The notes below the pieces were generated by a model that searched no databases, was not told the origin of the DNA, and saw only the letters and a program-made list of their open reading frames with translations. The position numbers and the translations under genes are program-made. A stretch of DNA of 9,226 nt from Planctomycetota bacterium (GTDB taxonomy: Bacteria > Planctomycetota > Phycisphaerae > WQYP01). Below, one piece after another: positions 5,508-9,226 of this stretch. Location: NCBI GenBank assembly GCA_021795535.1, contig JAJYPG010000025.1, forward strand, positions 1-9,226. Direction: 5' to 3'. Position 1 is the stretch's first letter. Every line of letters starts with the position of its first letter.

Positions 5508-6995
5508 CTATCGGTCACAACCGGCAATGGTCAGGCCAAAACTGGCTTCGTTAATGGCGTAATCCATCATATTGGTTTCATGCACGGTGGAGGGAAAGAC
5601 CCGCCAGTTGGAAAAAGAGGGGGATTTAATTTTGACCCGCCTGATGGTTCCATTGGCGTTAAAATGAACCGCGTAATACAGCGATCCGCGCGGCGACTCC
5701 GCCCACCCCAATCCTTCCGCCCCATCGGCTGGAGGTGGACATTCAACCCGTACCGGTCCGGGCCCCAGTTCATTCAGTCGGTACAGAGAGCCGTGAATCA
5801 GCGAAAGACTTTCGTATATCTCGGCCATGCGCACCTGTTCCCGGGCGTGGGCGTCGCCTTCGTTTCTCACGGCAACATCAAAAGGAATATCCCTGTATGC
5901 CGCATAAGGATGGTCGCGGCGCAAGTCCCGGTTCAAACCCGATGCCCGCTCCACCGGTCCACTTGCTCCCTGATCAAAGGCAACCTGTTTTGTCAGCAGG
6001 CCCGTGGTAATAAGACGGTCCAGGTGGCTGGGCGTGCATTCCAATAAATCAATATATTTATGAATAGCCAAATGAAGTTGGTCAAGTTCCGCGCTAAGAA
6101 AATCATGGGGCACATCGCGGCGTAATCCGCCAACGGCAAGCACATCACGCAGAAGGCGGCTGCCGGTTGCCCGTGCGTTTAACTGTTTGACACGTTCCTC
6201 CAGCAGTTTTCCCTCTGCCTCGCCAACCTTCAGTGTTGTGGTATGACACAAATACCCCAGATAATGAAGATGGTTGTAAAGCCGCTCCAGTTCCGCCAGA
6301 ACAACACGCAAAAGCACGGCACGCGGTGGTGGCAGGCAGCCGCATGCGTCCTCAACCGCCTGACAGAACGCCAATCCATGGGCCACACTTCCCACACCCG
6401 ATACGCGCTGCGCCAGTACGGTGCCCAGTTCCTGCGACTGACCGGCGAAGCGTTTTTCCATGCCCCGGTGTTTGAAAAACAGGCGTGGATGATAATGTAT
6501 TATCGCTTCGCCAATATAGAAGAATACAAACTGCGCCGACTCCAGCACATCCGCACGGACGGGGCCAAAGGGCAGTCGCTGCAGCCCCATTCCTTCCTGG
6601 TGGGGCAAATGCCAACAGCCTGGAGTAAACGCCATGGGTTCCCCACCGGACTTAAATGACGGGTGCAGGGGCGGTGCCACCGGGGCGGCCCCTTCGTGGA
6701 GTACAAGAGGAAATGGCTCTGGATGATCCGTAAAATGAACGCCGCACAATTCCGTCATCTCCCGTTCGTACCAGCCCAGAAGTGGGCAAATCCGGGCAAG
6801 CGATGGCAGCGTTTCGCCTGGCTCAATCTGACACCGCCACAGTACAAAGGGTTGCCTTTCGCCCTGTGTTGAAAGATACCGCACCTCTGGAGGCCCGTCA
6901 TCTCGGGGAAACCACGCATAGGCGAACTGCGGTCTTCCGCCGGTCGCCAGAAGCGATGCGAGTTTCGCCGCAAGTTCGCCTGACTTTACAGCCAT
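5508..6995 (-). CDS. hyfG: HyfG/HycE-like NuoC-large subunit fusion lacking the NiFe-binding cysteines (Ehr complex), 495 aa
   Basis: The N-terminal part (to about residue 110) is NuoC-like, with WYEREMTELCGVHF at 75-88. Residues about 140-495 are the NuoD/[NiFe] large-subunit domain, with HRGMEK (176-181) and DHPYAAYRDIPF (361-372). Motif L1 (RGxEx16RxCGxCxxxH) is kept in full spacing, but the two Cys are Ser199 and Gly202 (RVSGVG, then His206). At the C-terminus the DPCxxC motif is GLTIAG, so its two Cys are Thr489 and Gly492. No NiFe centre can be held as in hydrogenases. The protein ends at ...GCDR, level with the processing site of HycE, so there is no C-terminal tail to remove. This matches energy-converting hydrogenase-related (Ehr) complexes; the true reaction is unknown. 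The ATG at 6995 has GAGG 8 bases upstream. A GTG at 7019, overlapping the hyfF stop as GTGA behind GGAGGTG, is a real alternative that adds eight residues. Confidence 0.93.
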   Translation of the reverse strand: MAVKSGELAAKLASLLATGGRPQFAYAWFPRDDGPPEVRYLSTQGERQPFVLWRCQIEPGETLPSLARICPLLGWYEREMTELCGVHFTDHPEPFPLVLHEGAAPVAPPLHPSFKSGGEPMAFTPGCWHLPHQEGMGLQRLPFGPVRADVLESAQFVFFYIGEAIIHYHPRLFFKHRGMEKRFAGQSQELGTVLAQRVSGVGSVAHGLAFCQAVEDACGCLPPPRAVLLRVVLAELERLYNHLHYLGYLCHTTTLKVGEAEGKLLEERVKQLNARATGSRLLRDVLAVGGLRRDVPHDFLSAELDQLHLAIHKYIDLLECTPSHLDRLITTGLLTKQVAFDQGASGPVERASGLNRDLRRDHPYAAYRDIPFDVAVRNEGDAHAREQVRMAEIYESLSLIHGSLYRLNELGPGPVRVECPPPADGAEGLGWAESPRGSLYYAVHFNANGTIRRVKIKSPSFSNWRVFPSTVHETNMMDYAINEASFGLTIAGCDR

Positions 6996-7015
6996 CGATA
7001 TAACCTCGCGGGACT

Positions 7016-8485
7016 TCACAATCCACCTCCCAAATGTCGTGCGACAACCATGAAAAAGTTCCAGATGGCCGCAGGCCACCATAGCCCAAGGATCAACACC
7101 GGTGCCAACCCCAGCCACATTGGGGTTACGCACCAGACAGATATGGTTTGCCGCGCGGTGTCCCCACGAATGGCCTGCCGACGATCTCCAAAATACATAC
7201 GAATGAAGTGTTGCAGAAAGCCGACAAAAATAACAATCAGCAGCAGTGCCATGACGAAAACAGCCCAGCCGTTCGTACCGGACAATCCGGATCGCATAAT
7301 GGTAATTTCACTTAAAAACAGTCCGAAAGGTGGTGCGCCGGTAATGGCCACGGCTCCCAGAAGCCAAAGAGTGCCAACCACCGGCAGGCGGTGCCAGACA
7401 TGGCTTATTTTCCCGATCTTTTTTGTGCCGAATGCGCGCAGTACATTGCCCGCACCAAAAAACATGACGGACTTGTTTAACGAATGGTTCAGCATGTGGT
7501 ACAACGCACCGGCTATTCCCAGCGGACCGCCGAACCCGAAGCCTATGGCCATCACACCTATGTGCTCCACGCTGGAATAAGCCATCAGGCGTTTGATCCC
7601 CGTCTGTCGCGTGATAAACAAGGCGGCCACAAGCAGCGAAAAAACGCCAAGAGCCACAAGCATGGTGTGCGGCACAAGGCCCCGACCGGCCGCATCGGAA
7701 ATGTTCAGGAACCGCACAATCCCCAGCATGGCGGTATTAAGCAGCGCCCCGGAAAGCATCGCGGAGACGGGCGCGGGGCCTTCGCTGTGGGCGTCGGGCA
7801 GCCAGGTATGCATGGGTGCCAAACCCGCCTTGGTTCCATAGCCGATCAAGGCCAGCAGAAAAGCCAGGTTTACCAGTGTCGGATTCATTTTGGCGGCTGC
7901 GTCACGCATCACCGACCAGGTCATGTCGTAACTCGCGCCCAGCGTGAAAGTACCCGCCCAATAAAGCACCACAGTGGCAAGCAGCGCCAGCGATATTCCC
8001 GCGGAAACCACGATAATGTATTTCCATGCCGCTTCTATGCTTTCCCGCTCATGCTCAAAACCAACCAGAAAGGTGCTTACCAGCGTGGTAAGCTCCACCG
8101 CAATCCAATAGATACCTATGTTGTTCATCAATGGTGCCGCCAGCATGGTCATCGCAAATGCTGAAAGCAACGCGTAAAACCAGTGAAGCCGGTGTTCCTG
8201 ATTGAGCATTCGCATATAGCCGACGGCATACATGGAGGCCAGAAAATAAACCACTGCGGTACACAGCACGACCCACGCGCCCAGTGGATCCAGAAACAGA
8301 TAGCCCTGCCACCATTCGCGGGTTTTTTCCATGGCCAGCGCGGGCAATGGAATCGCGGCGGCCAATACCACTGTGGCTCCCGCAAGGTTCAGAAATTCCG
8401 CCACCCGTCCCCGCCGCAATATCAGGGAAAGCGCTGTCACCGTGCCGGGCACCGCCAGAAGGATGAAGATCAATATGTCGGTCAT
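7016..8485 (-). CDS. hyfF: HyfF-like antiporter-type membrane subunit of Ehr complex, 489 aa
   Basis: This is a polytopic protein (about 14 helices) of the NuoL/M/N family, best matching HyfF by its LDPLGAWV...YAVGYM start region. The ion-translocation residues are in place: Glu131 (IAVELTTL), Lys155 (AAWKYIIV), Lys219 (GYGTKAGLAPMHTWLPDAH), Lys338 (LNHSLNKSVMFF) and Glu393 (APPFGLFLSEI). It should form one ion channel of the membrane arm. The ATG at 8485 lies 4 bases after the hyfE-like stop, with GGTGGGG just upstream. A longer reading from 8581 would only re-read the end of hyfE in another frame and gives an N-terminus unlike a membrane subunit. Another ATG at 8490 overlaps the stop but is out of frame. 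The stop TGA at 7016-7018 lies in GTGA, a possible coupled start for the next gene. Confidence 0.94.
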   Translation of the reverse strand: MTDILIFILLAVPGTVTALSLILRRGRVAEFLNLAGATVVLAAAIPLPALAMEKTREWWQGYLFLDPLGAWVVLCTAVVYFLASMYAVGYMRMLNQEHRLHWFYALLSAFAMTMLAAPLMNNIGIYWIAVELTTLVSTFLVGFEHERESIEAAWKYIIVVSAGISLALLATVVLYWAGTFTLGASYDMTWSVMRDAAAKMNPTLVNLAFLLALIGYGTKAGLAPMHTWLPDAHSEGPAPVSAMLSGALLNTAMLGIVRFLNISDAAGRGLVPHTMLVALGVFSLLVAALFITRQTGIKRLMAYSSVEHIGVMAIGFGFGGPLGIAGALYHMLNHSLNKSVMFFGAGNVLRAFGTKKIGKISHVWHRLPVVGTLWLLGAVAITGAPPFGLFLSEITIMRSGLSGTNGWAVFVMALLLIVIFVGFLQHFIRMYFGDRRQAIRGDTARQTISVWCVTPMWLGLAPVLILGLWWPAAIWNFFMVVARHLGGGL

Positions 8486-8489
8486 CGCA

Positions 8490-9170
8490 TCACCCCACCA
8501 ACCTGTTAAGTTCCCGGCTGCTGGTGCTGCCCACATGGACATGCAAATAGCGCACCAGCACACCCATACTCGTGACCACAATCAGCAGGTCAAAAAGAAT
8601 GACGAGTTCCACCAGCAGCGGCATTCCCGGAACGAGCACCTGGGAACCCAGGAAAATGCCGTTTTCCAAGACCAGCAGCGCCAGAATCTGGCTGATGGCC
8701 TGATCGCGCAGCGCCAGCATGAGAAAACCGATTAGCTTCATGGAAAGCATGACCGTCAACGCAACAACCGCCACGGTTCCCACCAGATTCAACTGGCTGC
8801 CGATATGCTCGGCCACAACAAACGCGAAAAGGACCGCCATCGCTCCGACCACCAGACTGGTGCTCGGCTGGAGCACGCCATGAATATCCCGTGCGACACC
8901 CAGCCGACGGACAATTCGCATGAGCATCCAAGGCAGTACCATGCCGCGCACCAGAAGTGTCAGAATGGCGATTGCATAGAGCTCGTGATAGCCGCTGTAA
9001 TAGCCCACTGTGGCTGAAAGTGCGGCGATAACCCATGATTCGGCGGCAAATGCGTACACATAGTTCACCAGCCAGCGGGACCCAAGCATGACAAACGACA
9101 ACAACAGACTCACAATCATCAATAAGCTGAAGATTGATGCGGCCAAAGGTGAAATGTCTGTGATCAGCAT
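8490..9170 (-). CDS. hyfE: HyfE-like (NuoK-related) membrane subunit of Ehr complex, 226 aa
   Basis: This small, very hydrophobic protein has about six or seven predicted helices and is close in length to E. coli HyfE (216 aa). The C-terminal half resembles NuoK, with buried acidic residues typical of that subunit: Glu169 in LALLVLENGIFLG, Glu188 in LLVELVILFD and Asp194. It should help link the membrane arm to the peripheral redox arm and take part in the proton path. The ATG at 9170 follows GAGG by 6 bases and starts 3 bases after the upstream gene ends. The last codons overlap the ribosome binding site of the hyfF-like gene, which suggests coupled translation. Short length and few unique motifs make it less diagnostic than its neighbours, but gene order supports the call. 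Confidence 0.88.
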   Translation of the reverse strand: MLITDISPLAASIFSLLMIVSLLLSFVMLGSRWLVNYVYAFAAESWVIAALSATVGYYSGYHELYAIAILTLLVRGMVLPWMLMRIVRRLGVARDIHGVLQPSTSLVVGAMAVLFAFVVAEHIGSQLNLVGTVAVVALTVMLSMKLIGFLMLALRDQAISQILALLVLENGIFLGSQVLVPGMPLLVELVILFDLLIVVTSMGVLVRYLHVHVGSTSSRELNRLVG

Positions 9171-9173
9171 GGG

Positions 9174-9226
9174 TTACCTCAACTGATTGGCTACAATGGC
9201 CAGAATCGACAGCAGAAACGAAAGAG
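9174..9226 (-). CDS. hyfC: C-terminal end of a membrane subunit, probably HyfC/HycD (NuoH-like) (partial, 5' end off window)
   Basis: Only the last 16 complete codons and a TAA stop are visible. They read LSFLLSILAIVANQLR, a hydrophobic segment suited to a final membrane helix. HyfC/HycD proteins end with such a helix, and a hyfC-like gene is the subunit still missing from the set seen here. The stop is 3 bases before the hyfE-like ATG, and the terminal AGG codon supplies part of the ribosome binding site for that gene. Identity rests on operon order and hydrophobicity only; another membrane subunit such as HyfD cannot be excluded. Confidence 0.5.
   Translation of the reverse strand, partial: LSFLLSILAIVANQLR

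Noticed and set aside
5495..5527. Upstream TTG start for the hyfI-like gene
   Set aside because: It would overlap the hyfG-like gene by 20 bases and use a rare start codon; the ATG at 5494 has GGAG upstream.
7484..8164. Open frame of 226 codons on the plus strand
   Set aside because: It is antisense to the hyfF-like gene, with a basic, low-complexity translation and no ribosome binding site noted.
8486..8581. Upstream extension of the hyfF-like gene
   Set aside because: These codons re-read the end of the hyfE-like gene in another frame. The ATG at 8485 has a ribosome binding site and gives a normal HyfF N-terminus.

Overview
The window carries one long minus-strand gene series read from right to left: the end of a membrane-bound, group 4 [NiFe]-hydrogenase-like (Hyf/Hyc-type) operon, then a fluoride channel gene (crcB) and a tandem DUF190 gene, and after a 289-bp intergenic region the first 383 codons of a sigma-54-dependent response regulator that runs off the left edge. 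No convincing gene lies on the plus strand. The host is a bacterium that uses sigma-54, probably Gram-negative with moderately high GC. The sequence alone does not fix the phylum.

Layout, in order of transcription: 3' end of a probable hyfC/nuoH-like gene (9174-9226, partial); hyfE-like (8490-9170); hyfF-like antiporter subunit (7016-8485); hyfG-like NuoC+large-subunit fusion (5508-6995); hyfI-like small subunit fused to an N-terminal 2x[4Fe-4S] ferredoxin domain (4685-5494); hyfB-like antiporter subunit (2689-4692); crcB (2245-2628); tandem DUF190 (1440-2201); regulator (1-1150). The hyf-like genes are separated by at most 20 bases or overlap, and most have a clear Shine-Dalgarno sequence. 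They are almost certainly one transcript and make one membrane complex.

The main result is in the large subunit. The group 4 framework is intact, including RGxE followed 16 residues later by R and the final H of motif L1. However, all four cysteines that hold the Ni-Fe centre are replaced: RxCGxC is RVSGVG and DPCxxC is GLTIAG. The protein also stops exactly at the Arg after which HycE-type large subunits are normally processed. The small subunit keeps all four ligands of the proximal [4Fe-4S] cluster, and both antiporter subunits keep their key Lys/Glu residues. This is the signature of the energy-converting hydrogenase-related (Ehr) complexes, relatives of complex I and group 4 hydrogenases that lack the NiFe site and whose reaction is not settled. 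The likely picture is a proton- or sodium-translocating redox machine that is not a hydrogenase.

The downstream genes add further points. A Fluc fluoride channel and a two-domain PII-like DUF190 protein sit on the same strand, possibly in the same transcript. The regulator has a receiver domain without the phospho-acceptor Asp and a GAFSGS version of the GAFTGA loop. A probable sigma-70 promoter for the regulator is followed at once by four perfect 9-bp direct repeats, a candidate operator.
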